Shown here: in pieces, positions 1-7,560 of the stretch | Layout of the letters: every line of letters begins with the position of its first letter | How positions within the stretch are numbered: the stretch's first letter is position 1 | From: Chloroflexota bacterium | GTDB taxonomy: Bacteria > Chloroflexota > Anaerolineae > UBA4142 | Length of the DNA: 32,168 nucleotides | Reading direction: 5' to 3' | Assembly (NCBI GenBank): GCA_016223105.1 | Contig: JACRPR010000230.1 | Span: 1 to 32,168 of the forward strand | Program-made: the position numbers and the translations under genes | Notes under the pieces: generated by a model | Database searches by the model: none | What the model saw: the letters and a program-made list of their open reading frames with translations, nothing else | Told to the model about the DNA's origin: nothing

Positions 1-292
1 ACCACACGAACGCGAGCGCGATCCAAAACGCGCGCAGAAAAATCGCGAGCGTTCCATGCATCTCCGCCGGCAAACTGCCCGGCAGGTAGAGATACACATT
101 GCTGAACAGCACAATCGCGATCAGCATATTGACGAGCGCGAGCATCCACGCTTTTTTCTGCCAGCGCGCCGCCGCCGATTTTTCCGGCAAATTTTTTTGA
201 ATTTCGATCAGCGTTTTTTGAATCTCGCCCTTGAGCGTTTTGATTTCGCGTTCGAGTACTTGAATCCGTTGTTCCATTTGTTCGGATGTCAT
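1..292 (-). CDS. Coiled-coil plus membrane-anchor protein, truncated by window edge
   Basis: The gene runs off the left edge, so only the first 97 codons are visible. It starts at the ATG at 292, preceded by a good ribosome binding site (AGAGAGG). Residues about 1-35 (MTSEQMEQRIQVLEREIKTL and onward) form a charged heptad-rich coiled coil. A Lys-rich stretch follows and then a hydrophobic segment at about 48-72 that should cross the membrane, with a second one beginning near the break. I do not recognise a family. It lies downstream of the response regulator on the same strand, separated by about 140 bases with a GC palindrome, so it may belong to the same riboswitch-controlled transcript. 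Reality of the gene is well supported by frame, RBS and codon use; function is unknown. Confidence 0.7.
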   Translation of the reverse strand, partial: MTSEQMEQRIQVLEREIKTLKGEIQKTLIEIQKNLPEKSAAARWQKKAWMLALVNMLIAIVLFSNVYLYLPGSLPAEMHGTLAIFLRAFWIALAFVW

Positions 293-306
293 CAGAACCT
301 CTCTAT

Positions 307-360
307 CTGTGGCGCGGGCGGCTCGCCCGCACTGCGACGGGCGAGCCGCCCGTGATACAG
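307..360. repeat. GC-rich palindromic repeat
   Basis: Two copies of the self-complementary core CGGGCGGCTCGCCCG (second copy in reverse) face each other around an 8-base spacer, giving a strong hairpin in either strand. Half of the same element, including the flanking GCGCCACAG, recurs at 15579-15604. It sits between the response regulator and the coiled-coil gene and could act as a terminator or mRNA 3' end, but there is no T-run, so I call it only a repeat. Confidence 0.7.
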
Positions 361-431
361 CCACCTTCACTTTAACGCGATTTGATCCGTCGCGCCGTTG
401 CAGAATTATTGCAAAAAAATTCGCCGCGCGT

Positions 432-1253
432 TTACGCGGGCGAATAAAAATAACCGCGCCCGCGCACCGTCCGAATTAATTCCGGCGCGTTGGGTCCGGC
501 TTCGAGTTTTTGCCGCAAGCGAAACACCGCCGAGCGAATCACATTCTCGACCGTCCACTTGTCCATATTTTGATAGCCGAGCGCGGTCGCGGCGATTTGA
601 TTGCACGACAAGACCTGGTTCGGTTGATTCATCAGCGCGACCAAAATTGAAACTTCGCCCTCGGTCAGTTCGACGCAGTATGGCGGATCCGTTTTGATCG
701 TAACGATGCGTTTGGTGTGGTCGAGTTCGAGCAGGTTTTCATCGCGCGCCGCGGCGAGGGGCGCGCCGGCGAGTGTCGGCGGGTTCTCCGGCTCGCGCAA
801 TTGCTCCATCACATCGCCGATCATACTCAGCAAAGTTTGCCGGCGTTGTTGTTGTGCGCGTTCTTGCAGTGCTTTTGAAATCACCAAAAATAAATCTTCC
901 GATTTGCACGGCTTGAGCAAATAATCCACCGCGCCGATTTTGACCGCGGTGATCGCGCTCTCCGCGCTCGCGTGTGCGGTCAACACAATCATCAACAAAT
1001 CGCGCCGCAACGCGCGCGCGTGGCGCATAAGCGCGACGCCGGACATTCCCGGCAAAATCAAATCCAGGAGCATCAAATCGTACGCGATGCCCTCGATTTT
1101 TTTCAACGCGATTTCGCCGGTTGCCGCTTCGTCAACCTGGTATCCTTTGAGGCGAAGCAATTTGGCAATCGGCGCGCGCACGGCATTGTCATCGTCCACG
1201 ACGAGCAAGCGCGCGGTGATTTCACTGGGTTGCGTTGGAGAAAGTGCAGACAT
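432..1253 (-). CDS. OmpR/PhoB-type response regulator
   Basis: A 273-residue two-domain regulator. The N-terminal receiver (about 14-130) has the acidic pair in LLVVDDDN, phospho-acceptor Asp64 in LMLLDLILPGMSG, the conserved Thr in IVLTAHAS and Lys in YLLKPCKS. A linker (about 130-180) leads to a C-terminal winged helix (about 180-272) with VELTEGEVSILVALM and the wing motif RTVRGRGYFY, which is the OmpR/PhoB DNA-binding fold. The start at 1253 is chosen because the frame can be extended upstream only through a palindromic repeat (1272-1332). No strong Shine-Dalgarno is visible, so translation may depend on the upstream 39-codon gene. No sensor kinase adjoins it. Its position behind a c-di-GMP riboswitch suggests that its expression responds to c-di-GMP; the regulon is unknown. 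Confidence 0.9.
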   Translation of the reverse strand: MSALSPTQPSEITARLLVVDDDNAVRAPIAKLLRLKGYQVDEAATGEIALKKIEGIAYDLMLLDLILPGMSGVALMRHARALRRDLLMIVLTAHASAESAITAVKIGAVDYLLKPCKSEDLFLVISKALQERAQQQRRQTLLSMIGDVMEQLREPENPPTLAGAPLAAARDENLLELDHTKRIVTIKTDPPYCVELTEGEVSILVALMNQPNQVLSCNQIAATALGYQNMDKWTVENVIRSAVFRLRQKLEAGPNAPELIRTVRGRGYFYSPA

Positions 1254-1271
1254 CCTGCAATCAGTATCGTT

Positions 1272-1332
1272 GTCATTGCGAGCGAAGCGAAGCAATCCAA
1301 GTTGGAGATTGCTTCGCTTCGCTCGCAATGAC
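1272..1332. repeat. Family A palindrome (TTGCGAGCGAAGCGAAGCAA)
   Basis: A perfect inverted repeat with 26-base arms and a 9-base loop; the arm core is TTGCGAGCGAAGCGAAGCAA. A second near-identical copy with a different loop lies at 7096-7163, and a degenerate one at 19908-19991 inside a coding region. Here it separates the 39-codon gene from the response regulator within one apparent transcript. Confidence 0.9.
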
Positions 1333-1342
1333 ACTACCAAAT

Positions 1343-1462
1343 TTATTTTCCGCGCCACGATGTGCGCGCGTCGTTTTCAACTTGGCGCAAAATGGCTTGC
1401 CGTTGATACAAGCCCCAGCCAATCGCGATGATACACACAACCAAAGCAAATGTTTCTAACAT
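1343..1462 (-). CDS. 39-residue single-span membrane peptide
   Basis: A small gene of 40 codons, starting at the ATG at 1462 behind a clear GAGAGG ribosome binding site at 6-base spacing. The product begins MLETFALVVCIIAIGWGLYQ: residues about 4-18 are hydrophobic and form a single membrane span. A charged tail (RQAILRQVENDARTSWRGK) follows and is probably cytoplasmic. I recognise no family. It is the first gene after the c-di-GMP riboswitch and its terminator, so it is the direct candidate target of that switch, and the response regulator follows on the same strand. The RBS, the membrane segment and the position after a riboswitch together make it a credible gene; role unknown. Confidence 0.65.
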   Translation of the reverse strand: MLETFALVVCIIAIGWGLYQRQAILRQVENDARTSWRGK

Positions 1463-1495
1463 CGTTCACCTCTCAAAAAAACACTGTGCACTTTG

Positions 1496-1544
1496 TGGTG
1501 CGGGCTTTCTAGACCGCTTCAGCGGCTTGAAAAGCCGCGCCACT
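1496..1544. repeat. Imperfect palindrome between terminator and small gene
   Basis: The ends (GTGGTGCGGGCTTT and AAAAGCCGCGCCAC) are near complements, and inside are GCTTCAGCGG and AAGCCGC arms. It lies between the riboswitch terminator and the 39-codon gene. It could fold in the mRNA leader but has no T-run of its own. Confidence 0.55.
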
Positions 1545-1546
1545 TG

Positions 1547-1579
1547 AAAACAAAACCCGCTTCGAGCAACCGAAGCGGG
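1547..1579 (-). terminator. Intrinsic terminator, expression platform of the riboswitch
   Basis: In the minus-strand RNA a perfect 9-bp stem, CCCGCUUCG with CGAAGCGGG, is followed directly by UUUUGUUUU. It begins about 35 bases after the aptamer. The 5' arm contains CUUCGG, which can pair with CCGAAG at the 3' edge of the aptamer (1613-1618), giving a plausible anti-terminator. Which state c-di-GMP favours cannot be read from the sequence. Confidence 0.8.
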
Positions 1580-1611
1580 AAACTATCCGCGATGATGCAA
1601 GCGAGATTGTG

Positions 1612-1705
1612 TCTTCGGCGGCTCGGCGACCATTGTCGGCAGTGACTTTAGGTCCGTAGCTTTGCGTCCCCGGCTTTCGCCGGGTTTGCCATTGTCGGAG
1701 TGCGT
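1612..1705 (-). ncRNA. Cyclic di-GMP-I (GEMM-I) riboswitch aptamer
   Basis: The minus-strand RNA carries the hallmark elements in order. These are GGCAAACCC, a GAAA tetraloop closing a GC stem, the near-invariant GGACGCAAAGCUACGG, CCUAAAG, a variable second stem, and the receptor-side UGGUCGCCGAGCC. This matches the GEMM-I consensus (Rfam RF01051) as I know it. At the position that distinguishes c-di-GMP from cGAMP binders the sequence appears to have G (UGGC), which suggests a c-di-GMP ligand, though I place that base only by eye. A promoter -10 box lies just upstream and an intrinsic terminator just downstream. The first genes in line are the 39-residue membrane peptide and the OmpR-type regulator. 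Confidence 0.88.
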
Positions 1706-1723
1706 TGTGATTAACCTACCTGC

Positions 1724-1729
1724 ATTATA
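1724..1729 (-). promoter_or_regulatory. Promoter -10 of the riboswitch transcript
   Basis: A perfect TATAAT on the minus strand, about 25 bases before the aptamer. The matching -35 position (1747-1752) reads TTCTGT, which is weak, so the promoter may need an activator or tolerate a poor -35. Confidence 0.6.
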
Positions 1730-1782
1730 CGGAACGCTCCCAAGTTACAGAATAGGATAATCCGGCTAGTATCAGAGAACCA

Positions 1783-2700
1783 TCAGCGCACCACATCGCG
1801 CAACGCCGCGTCCACGTCGCTAAACTTGAACGCGTAACCCAGTTCCAACAAACGATGCGGAACTTGGCGTTGTCCACTCAACAACAACAATTCCGCGAGT
1901 TCGCCGAGCGCGAGTTTCAGCGCGAAACCGGGCGTCGGAAAAATCGCGGGGCGATGCAACACGCGACCGAGCGCGCGCGCAAAATCGCGATTCGTGACTG
2001 GGTTCGGCGCGGACAAGTTGAACGCGCCGCGCGCGGAATCGTTCTCGATCAAAAAGCGAACCGCGCGAATGTGATCCGCGAGATGAATCCACGGCACGTA
2101 CTGCTTGCCACTGCCCAGCGCGCCGCCGATAAAAAATCGAAACGGCAACGCGAACCAGGGAAGCACGCCATCGCGAAAACTCAACGGCAAGCCGGTGCGA
2201 ATGACGACGCGGCGGACGCTGAACGATTCAACTTCGCGCGTTGCGTTCTCCCACTCGACACAGACGCGCGCGAGAAAATCATTTCCCGGCACGACATCTT
2301 CGGTGATCAATTCATCGCCGCGCGGACCGTAATAACCAACCGCCGATGCTTGAATGAGCGCGCGCGGTTTTTCGCGCGCGCGATGAATCGCGTCCACAAT
2401 CGCACGCCCGGCATTGGTGCGGCTCTCCAAAATCGCGCGGCGCCGCGACGCCGTCCACGGAATCGGCGGAATCCCGATACTGGCTCCGGCGAGATTGACG
2501 ATCACGGTTTCGGCAGTAATGAGCGAACTCCAACCCGCGCTGGTGCGCGCGTCCCAGGTTTCGACGCGCGCGTCGCGCAAATTTTTCGCGCGCGCCGGAT
2601 AGCGGCTCAGAAAAATTGTTTCGCTTCCCGCGCCGCGCAATTCTTGCGCGAGCGCGCGACCGAGAAAACCGGTTCCGCCGGTAATAATTACGCGTCTCAT
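1783..2700 (-). CDS. TIGR01777-family SDR epimerase/oxidoreductase
   Basis: A 305-residue atypical short-chain dehydrogenase of the TIGR01777 (YfcH/SDR39U1) family. The N-terminus RRVIITGGTGFLGRAL holds the NAD(P)-binding GxxGxxG motif (Gly8-Gly14). Family features follow: VIVNLAGASIG, WTASRRRAILESRTNAGRAI, SAVGYYGPRGDELITED, VVIRTGLPLS and PWIHLADHI. The C-terminal DUF1731-like region has NPVTNRDFARALGRVLHRPA and ends in the usual LLELGYAFKFSDVDAALRD, so the gene looks full length. The start at 2700 has an excellent GGAGG site, and a promoter sits at 2738-2766. The physiological substrate of this family is not established; a stress- or division-related role is suggested for some members but cannot be read here. 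It is monocistronic. Confidence 0.93.
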   Translation of the reverse strand: MRRVIITGGTGFLGRALAQELRGAGSETIFLSRYPARAKNLRDARVETWDARTSAGWSSLITAETVIVNLAGASIGIPPIPWTASRRRAILESRTNAGRAIVDAIHRAREKPRALIQASAVGYYGPRGDELITEDVVPGNDFLARVCVEWENATREVESFSVRRVVIRTGLPLSFRDGVLPWFALPFRFFIGGALGSGKQYVPWIHLADHIRAVRFLIENDSARGAFNLSAPNPVTNRDFARALGRVLHRPAIFPTPGFALKLALGELAELLLLSGQRQVPHRLLELGYAFKFSDVDAALRDVVR

Positions 2701-2737
2701 TTCGACCTCCTCCAAAATTTCCCGGGTGGATTGACGC

Positions 2738-2766
2738 AAGATACAAAAACAACCGGGATTTGTCAA
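2738..2766 (-). promoter_or_regulatory. Promoter of the SDR gene
   Basis: TTGACA (2761-2766) and TATCTT (2738-2743) are separated by 17 bases on the minus strand, with the RBS and start codon about 30-40 bases downstream. The -35 is perfect. Confidence 0.75.
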
Positions 2767-2793
2767 CCGTTGATGCGCCGCGTGTCCCGGCTC

Positions 2794-2926
2794 TGATAAA
2801 TTTATGGTTCTCCGGGAATTAGTGGGGTTAGTCGCGTAGCATAGCGCCTTGTGCGCGTACTTTTCCATTTCAACGCCCACAAGGGGCTATGCTACCCCAC
2901 TAATTCCTGAAGAGCCAAATTTATTA
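2794..2926. repeat. Family E palindrome (GTAGCATAGC...GCTATGCTAC)
   Basis: A 133-base interrupted inverted repeat. The outer arms pair TGATAAATTT with AAATTTATTA, the middle pairs GGAATTAGTGGGG with CCCCACTAATTCC, and the inner arms pair GTAGCATAGC with GGGGCTATGCTAC. The inner core recurs at 3751-3825. With the two promoters at 2738-2766 and 2947-2976 it fills the divergent intergenic region 2701-3025. Confidence 0.8.
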
Positions 2927-2946
2927 CACGCGCAATCAATGTGCCG

Positions 2947-2976
2947 TTGACCCGGCTTTGGTGCAAGTGGTATAAT
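2947..2976 (+). promoter_or_regulatory. Promoter of the lipoprotein gene
   Basis: TTGACC (2947-2952) and a perfect TATAAT (2971-2976) with an 18-base spacer, about 50 bases before the start codon. Confidence 0.8.
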
Positions 2977-3025
2977 GCGCGCGTAGGGTAAATTGAAAAT
3001 TCGCCCCACGCATCAAGGAGCAGAA

Positions 3026-3670
3026 ATGCACATCCGATTTGCCTTGCTTGTCCTGGTTACACTAGTCGCGTGCGCGACGCCGCAAGCCGCGCCGCCGACG
3101 CAACCGCCCTTGCCGACGGTTGGTTTGCCAACGCTCGTTTTGCCCACGCCGATTCCGCCCACGCGCACGCCGACACTTGCGCCCACGAGCGCACCGAGTC
3201 CGACTTTGCTCGTGCCGACCGCCGCGAGCATGCGCCCCGGGATCGCGGTAACCGCGACACCATTGATCGCGCCGACCGCGACGCGCGTCCCGCCGACTCC
3301 AACTATCGCGGTCGCGCCCGGCTTGTACGTTACGAATTTACGCACCGTGCCGGATCCGCCCGTGCGCGGCGAGATCGAATTTCACGCGACGTTTTTGAAC
3401 GCGACGAGCGCGCCGCAAAATTATCGCTGGGTCGTGTTCATTTACAAAGCCGATGCGCCGAACAAATCGTTCGGGCAAACAACGCAAACGACGAGCGCGA
3501 TCCCACTCGGCACGTCCGAACAAAAATCGCTCGGTTCGTGGCGACTCGGACCCGGCGGCGGCTGTGAATTCTTTTTCGCGCGCGTCGCGTTTTTCAACGA
3601 AAGCAACAATCCGATTCCCTTCACCGCGCCGAACGGCAAGGTGTTTGAAAAAACATTCAGTCTGTGTTGA
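3026..3670 (+). CDS. Lipoprotein with Pro/Thr-rich linker and C-terminal Ig-like domain
   Basis: A 214-residue exported protein. The signal peptide ends in a lipobox (LVAC, Cys16), so it should be lipid-anchored at the outer face of the cytoplasmic membrane. Residues about 17-105 are a low-complexity Pro/Thr/Ala linker (PTPIPPTRTPTLAPT type), typical of Chloroflexota surface proteins. The C-terminal about 105 residues (GLYVTNLRTVPDPPVRGEIE through FEKTFSLC) resemble a single beta-sandwich domain of the kind that carries NEAT/CARDB-like folds. I cannot name a family, and no catalytic motif is evident. The start at 3026 follows AAGGAG at good spacing and sits behind a strong promoter. The upstream in-frame ATG at 2993 lacks an RBS. 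Probably monocistronic, followed by a long nested palindrome. Confidence 0.85.
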   Translation: MHIRFALLVLVTLVACATPQAAPPTQPPLPTVGLPTLVLPTPIPPTRTPTLAPTSAPSPTLLVPTAASMRPGIAVTATPLIAPTATRVPPTPTIAVAPGLYVTNLRTVPDPPVRGEIEFHATFLNATSAPQNYRWVVFIYKADAPNKSFGQTTQTTSAIPLGTSEQKSLGSWRLGPGGGCEFFFARVAFFNESNNPIPFTAPNGKVFEKTFSLC

Positions 3671-3675
3671 TCACG

Positions 3676-3888
3676 TCGAGACGTTGACCGGCAAATGACA
3701 CCGTTGGATTCGACGCTTTAGCGGGTGGCTAGGAGTTTGTCTGAGAACCCCGTAGCATAGCCCCTTGTGCGTTTTTTGCGCGACTCGACGCAATTTTCCG
3801 AACGCCCACGAGGGGCTACGCTACCGCTCCGACAGACGGCTAGTCGAACGCGCCACCGCGTAAACGCGCGATTCCGTCAACGTCTCGA
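3676..3888. repeat. Nested composite palindrome (families D and E)
   Basis: Three concentric inverted repeats. The outer arms TCGAGACGTTGAC (3676-3688) and GTCAACGTCTCGA (3876-3888) are perfect complements. Inside is a family D pair (GGATTCGACGCTTTAGCGGG at 3706-3725 against a diverged copy ending at 3875). The centre is a family E pair, CGTAGCATAGCCCCTTGTGCG-like at 3751-3771 against CGCCCACGAGGGGCTACGCTAC-like at 3804-3825. The order suggests one element inserted within another. It fills most of the gap 3671-3997, and the remainder holds the kinase promoter. Confidence 0.8.
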
Positions 3889-3926
3889 TAATTTTTCAAA
3901 AAATTTTTATATAAATTCATCCCCCA

Positions 3927-3955
3927 TTGACATTTGCGCGGTTTGGTAATACAGT
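3927..3955 (+). promoter_or_regulatory. Promoter of the signalling super-operon
   Basis: A perfect TTGACA (3927-3932) and TACAGT (3950-3955) are separated by 17 bases, about 43 bases before the kinase start. An AT-rich stretch (AAATTTTTATATAAATT) lies just upstream and could act as an UP element. Confidence 0.65.
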
Positions 3956-3997
3956 TTCCGCCACGTTTGTTTTGAGAACACGACACAGGAAAATTCA

Positions 3998-6900
3998 ATG
4001 GCAGTTCCGCCAACCCTTCCGCCCGAAGCGCCCGAACAACTCGACGCGCCTGCCGCGTCCCGGCGCGCGCGGCGCGCGCGTCCTTCGTTCCTCCAACAAC
4101 AATTCAATCCCGCGATCAATCTGCTGAATCGGCTCAAGTTTCCGCAAAAATTCGCGCTGATCAGTTTCCTCTTCGCCCTGCCGCTCGCGCTCGTGATGGG
4201 CTTGCTCATTTTCGAACTCAACTCGAGCATTGATTTCGCGCAACGCGAGCGCAACGGCATCGCGTACTTGCGCCCGCTCCGCGTATTGTTCGAGGCGACG
4301 TTGAACGCGCGCATCACCGAACAAGAATTTCAAAACGACCGCGCGTTACTCGACGACATTCAACGCGCGCGCACCCAAGTCGAAGCGAGCTTCCGCGCGC
4401 TCGAAAACTCCGACCGGCAACTCGGCGCGAATTTGAAAACCGCGCCGCGTCTGCGCGCGCTCGCGACGAATTGGGACGCGCTGAAAAAGCTCGCGCCGGC
4501 GCGCGAGAGCAACGCGGTGGACGAGGCGTACATCCAACTCATCGCGGATGTGCGCGCGTTGACCGCGACCGTCGGCGACACGTCGAACCTGATTCTGTCG
4601 CCCAAGTTGGACACGTACTATTTGATGGACGCGATCCTGTTGAAATTGCCGGAAGGACAGGATTTGATCGCGCAGACTTTGACGCTCGATGTGCCCGCGC
4701 TTGCGAAACAAGGTTCGACCGCCGGACTCGCGCGCACGTCCACGTTGATCGGTTTGTTGCAAGCGAACGTCAACGCGACGCAACACGGCATCGCGATCGC
4801 GTTTCAAGATTCCGCGAATCAACGCGCGCTCGAAACGCCGCTCCGCCGCGCGATTGAAACGACGAATAATTTTATTGGGCAGGTCGGTTTGTTGTGGAAC
4901 ACGCAAGGCAACGAGGCGAACGCCGCCGCGCATCGCGTTGCCGGGGCGACCGCTCTGCAAACCAGTTTCAATTTGTGGGATCTCTCCGCGAACGAACTCG
5001 ACGCGCTTTTGCAAACGCGCATTGACACGTTGAATCAGCAACGCGCGATTGCGATTGGTCTGACAACGGTTGTGCTTGCGCTCGTCGTGTATTTGTGGAT
5101 CGCGTTTTATCTCGCGGTGATGCGAACCGTGTCGGGACTCGAAGCCGCGTCGAAACGCATGGTCAGCGGCGATTTGAGCGGCGCGATCCGGCTCGACAAT
5201 CGCGATGAACTGGGTCAGATTGTCGCCGCGTTTAACGAGATCGCGTCCGCGCTCGTTTCATCCAGCGCGTATCGCCAAGCGATTGTGGACAGCGCGGCAG
5301 ACGGCATCGTCACGACCGATGAGACCGGCGTGTTGATTTCGTTCAATCCGGCGGCGGAGCAAATTTTCGGTTTCACGGCAGACGCGATCATCGGCAAGAA
5401 AATCGACGCGCTGGTGCCGGCGGCAAGCGCACTGCTCCAAACTCTCAGCGCCGAATCAAAAATGCGCGTGGAACAGCGCGAGGCGGCGGGCAACCGCAAA
5501 GATGGAACGCAATTTCCGCTCGACTTGGCGATCACGCACGCGCAGGTCGGTGAACGCAAATTATTCATCGCGCTGATGCGCGACATTACCGAACGCAAAC
5601 GCGCGCTGGTCGAATTGCAACTGGCGAAAGACGCGGCGGAGCAAGCGAACGACGCGAAAGGCACATTCCTCGCGAACGTGAGTCACGAACTTCGCACGCC
5701 GCTCACGTCCGTCCTGGGATTTGCGCGCATCATTCAAAAACGGTTGGACGAAATTATTTTGCCGCGCGTCGCGCTCGATGATCGCAAAGTCGAACGCGCG
5801 GTGAACCAGGTGCGCGACAATCTCGGCATCATCTTGTCCGAAGGCGAACGACTCACCGCGCTGATCAACAACGTGCTTGATCTCGCCAAGATCGAAGCGG
5901 GCAAAGTCGAATGGCATATGCGCCCGCTCTTGATGCAAGACGTGATCAAACAAGCGACGGCGGCGACGAGTTCGCTGTTTGAGGCGCGCGCGATCAAATT
6001 GAACGTGGATGTGCAGTCCGATTTGCCGGAAACACTCGGCGATCATGATCGGCTCGTCCAGGTTGTCATCAATTTGATTTCGAACGCGTTCAAATTTACC
6101 GAGCAAGGATCGGTTACGTGTCGCGCGACGCGCGACGATGGCGCGATTCGCGTGAGTGTGATTGATAGCGGCATCGGCATCGCGCCAAGCGATTACGGCA
6201 AAGTGTTCGAGCAATTTGTCCAGGTCGGCGACACGCTGACGAACAAACCGATGGGCACCGGGTTGGGCTTGCCGATCTGCAAACAAATCGTCGAACATCA
6301 CGGCGGCAAAATCTGGGTCGAGAGTGAAATCGGCAAAGGCAGTACGTTCGCGTTCACTCTGCCGATCACCGCGTCCGCGCTCGAAACCGCGACGCGCGAA
6401 TTGCATGTGCCGACGATCAACGTCAACGCGCTCGTCTCGCAACTCAAAGCGCACATCACGAGCGCGACCGCGACGCAATCGGCGGAGGCGCGCACGATCC
6501 TGGTTGTGGATGATGACGCGAGCATTCGCGAATTACTGCGCCAAGAATTGGAAGCGCAAGGATATCGCGTGCGCCAAGCGCGCGATGGTCGCGAAGCGTT
6601 GGCGGAAGTGAAACGCGCGCGCCCCGATCTGATCATTCTCGACGTAATGATGCCGGAGTTGAGCGGCTTTGATGTCGCCGCCGTTTTACGCAACGATCCC
6701 GAAACGTTGACGATTCCGATTGTGATTCTTTCGGTGATGCAAGACAAGGAGCGCGGTTATCGGCTCGGAGTAGATCGCTATTTCACCAAGCCGATGGACA
6801 CCCAAGTATTGGTGCACGAAATCGGCGCGTTGTTGGCACAGGGTGCATCGCACAAAAAAGTTTTGGTCGTGGATGAAGACGCCGCGACGGTCAAGACGTT

Positions 6901-7093
6901 GGCGGATGCGTTGCAATCCCAGGGTTACACCGTAACCGCCGCGTACACCGGGAACGAAGGGATCGAACGCGCGGTCGCGGAACAACCCGACCTGGTGATC
7001 GCGCGGTCGGTGTTGTCGGAGAAACACAATCTCGTCAAGACATTGCGGTTCGACAAAAATCTCGAAAAGATTTTCTTTTTATTGTTTGAGTAA
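3998..7093 (+). CDS. Membrane hybrid histidine kinase (HAMP-PAS-HK-REC-degenerate REC)
   Basis: A 1031-residue sensor. Membrane spans at about 52-72 and 349-373 enclose an extracytoplasmic, mostly helical sensor of about 275 residues. Then come HAMP (about 375-420), PAS (about 423-540, with [20 protein letters not shown]) and HisKA with His563 in [10 protein letters not shown]. The HATPase (about 675-790) has the N box NLISNAFKF, the G1 box DSGIGIA and the G2 box GTGLGLPI. Receiver 1 (831-945) is complete, with Asp882 in IILDVMMPE. Receiver 2 (953-1031) starts normally ([11 protein letters not shown]), but the phospho-acceptor position reads VIARS, with Arg1003 in place of Asp. It stops about 35 residues short, ending in [11 protein letters not shown], and a family A palindrome follows 3 bases later. 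It is the first gene of the signalling locus and a likely phosphodonor for the receiver and HPt proteins downstream. Confidence 0.95.
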   Translation: MAVPPTLPPEAPEQLDAPAASRRARRARPSFLQQQFNPAINLLNRLKFPQKFALISFLFALPLALVMGLLIFELNSSIDFAQRERNGIAYLRPLRVLFEATLNARITEQEFQNDRALLDDIQRARTQVEASFRALENSDRQLGANLKTAPRLRALATNWDALKKLAPARESNAVDEAYIQLIADVRALTATVGDTSNLILSPKLDTYYLMDAILLKLPEGQDLIAQTLTLDVPALAKQGSTAGLARTSTLIGLLQANVNATQHGIAIAFQDSANQRALETPLRRAIETTNNFIGQVGLLWNTQGNEANAAAHRVAGATALQTSFNLWDLSANELDALLQTRIDTLNQQRAIAIGLTTVVLALVVYLWIAFYLAVMRTVSGLEAASKRMVSGDLSGAIRLDNRDELGQIVAAFNEIASALVSSSAYRQAIVDSAADGIVTTDETGVLISFNPAAEQIFGFTADAIIGKKIDALVPAASALLQTLSAESKMRVEQREAAGNRKDGTQFPLDLAITHAQVGERKLFIALMRDITERKRALVELQLAKDAAEQANDAKGTFLANVSHELRTPLTSVLGFARIIQKRLDEIILPRVALDDRKVERAVNQVRDNLGIILSEGERLTALINNVLDLAKIEAGKVEWHMRPLLMQDVIKQATAATSSLFEARAIKLNVDVQSDLPETLGDHDRLVQVVINLISNAFKFTEQGSVTCRATRDDGAIRVSVIDSGIGIAPSDYGKVFEQFVQVGDTLTNKPMGTGLGLPICKQIVEHHGGKIWVESEIGKGSTFAFTLPITASALETATRELHVPTINVNALVSQLKAHITSATATQSAEARTILVVDDDASIRELLRQELEAQGYRVRQARDGREALAEVKRARPDLIILDVMMPELSGFDVAAVLRNDPETLTIPIVILSVMQDKERGYRLGVDRYFTKPMDTQVLVHEIGALLAQGASHKKVLVVDEDAATVKTLADALQSQGYTVTAAYTGNEGIERAVAEQPDLVIARSVLSEKHNLVKTLRFDKNLEKIFFLLFE

Positions 7094-7095
7094 CC

Positions 7096-7163
7096 GTCAT
7101 TGCGAGCGAAGCGAAGCAATCCCCAATCGCGCGTGGAGATTGCTTCGCTTCGCTCGCAATGAC
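7096..7163. repeat. Family A palindrome, second copy
   Basis: The same 26-base arms as at 1272-1332 (core TTGCGAGCGAAGCGAAGCAA), perfect, around a 16-base loop. It starts just after the stop codon of the hybrid kinase and ends 20 bases before the next gene. Confidence 0.9.
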
Positions 7164-7182
7164 AATTCCCCAAGGAGCAACC

Positions 7183-7560
7183 GTGAGCAACAAAATCCTC
7201 ATCGTAGACGATGAAGCGCACATTCGATTATTGATCGAGCAGACGCTCGAAGAGTTGGAAGACCAGGGCGTTGAAATTATGACGGCGGACAATGGCGCGG
7301 ACGCGCTCGAAATCATCAAACGCGAAAAACCAGGTCTCGTTTTTCTCGACGTGATGATGCCCAAGATGAACGGCTTTGACGTGTGTCAAAAAGTCAAACG
7401 CGAATTGGGAATGAGCGACATTTATATCGTGATGCTGACCGCGAAAGGGCAAGAATTTGATCGGCAACGCGGCGAGCAAGTCGGCGCGAATGTGTACATG
7501 ACCAAACCGTTCGACCCGGACGAATTGCTCGCGAAGGCGACACAGGTGCTGGGCTTGTGA
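7183..7560 (+). CDS. Single-domain response regulator (CheY-like)
   Basis: A 125-residue stand-alone receiver. It has the acidic pair in KILIVDDEA, phospho-acceptor Asp56 in LVFLDVMMPKMNG, the conserved Thr in IVMLTAKG and Lys in YMTKPFDP, so all functional residues are present. There is no output domain, so it should act by protein contact or as a phosphate sink or shuttle. The GTG at 7183 is chosen because AAGGAG lies 5 bases upstream. The earlier in-frame ATG at 7159 falls inside the palindrome. The stop overlaps the GTG start of the STAS gene by 3 bases (GTGA), which implies translational coupling with the partner-switching genes. The cognate kinase is probably the hybrid kinase just upstream. 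Confidence 0.92.
   Translation: MSNKILIVDDEAHIRLLIEQTLEELEDQGVEIMTADNGADALEIIKREKPGLVFLDVMMPKMNGFDVCQKVKRELGMSDIYIVMLTAKGQEFDRQRGEQVGANVYMTKPFDPDELLAKATQVLGL

Noticed and set aside
1254-1358. 35-residue N-terminal extension of the response regulator
   Set aside because: It is read through the family A palindrome (1272-1332) and has no RBS; the receiver fold begins after the ATG at 1253.
940-1431. Long plus-strand open frames across 694-1459
   Set aside because: They are shadows of the minus-strand regulator, with no RBS and basic, low-complexity products typical of antisense frames in GC-rich DNA.
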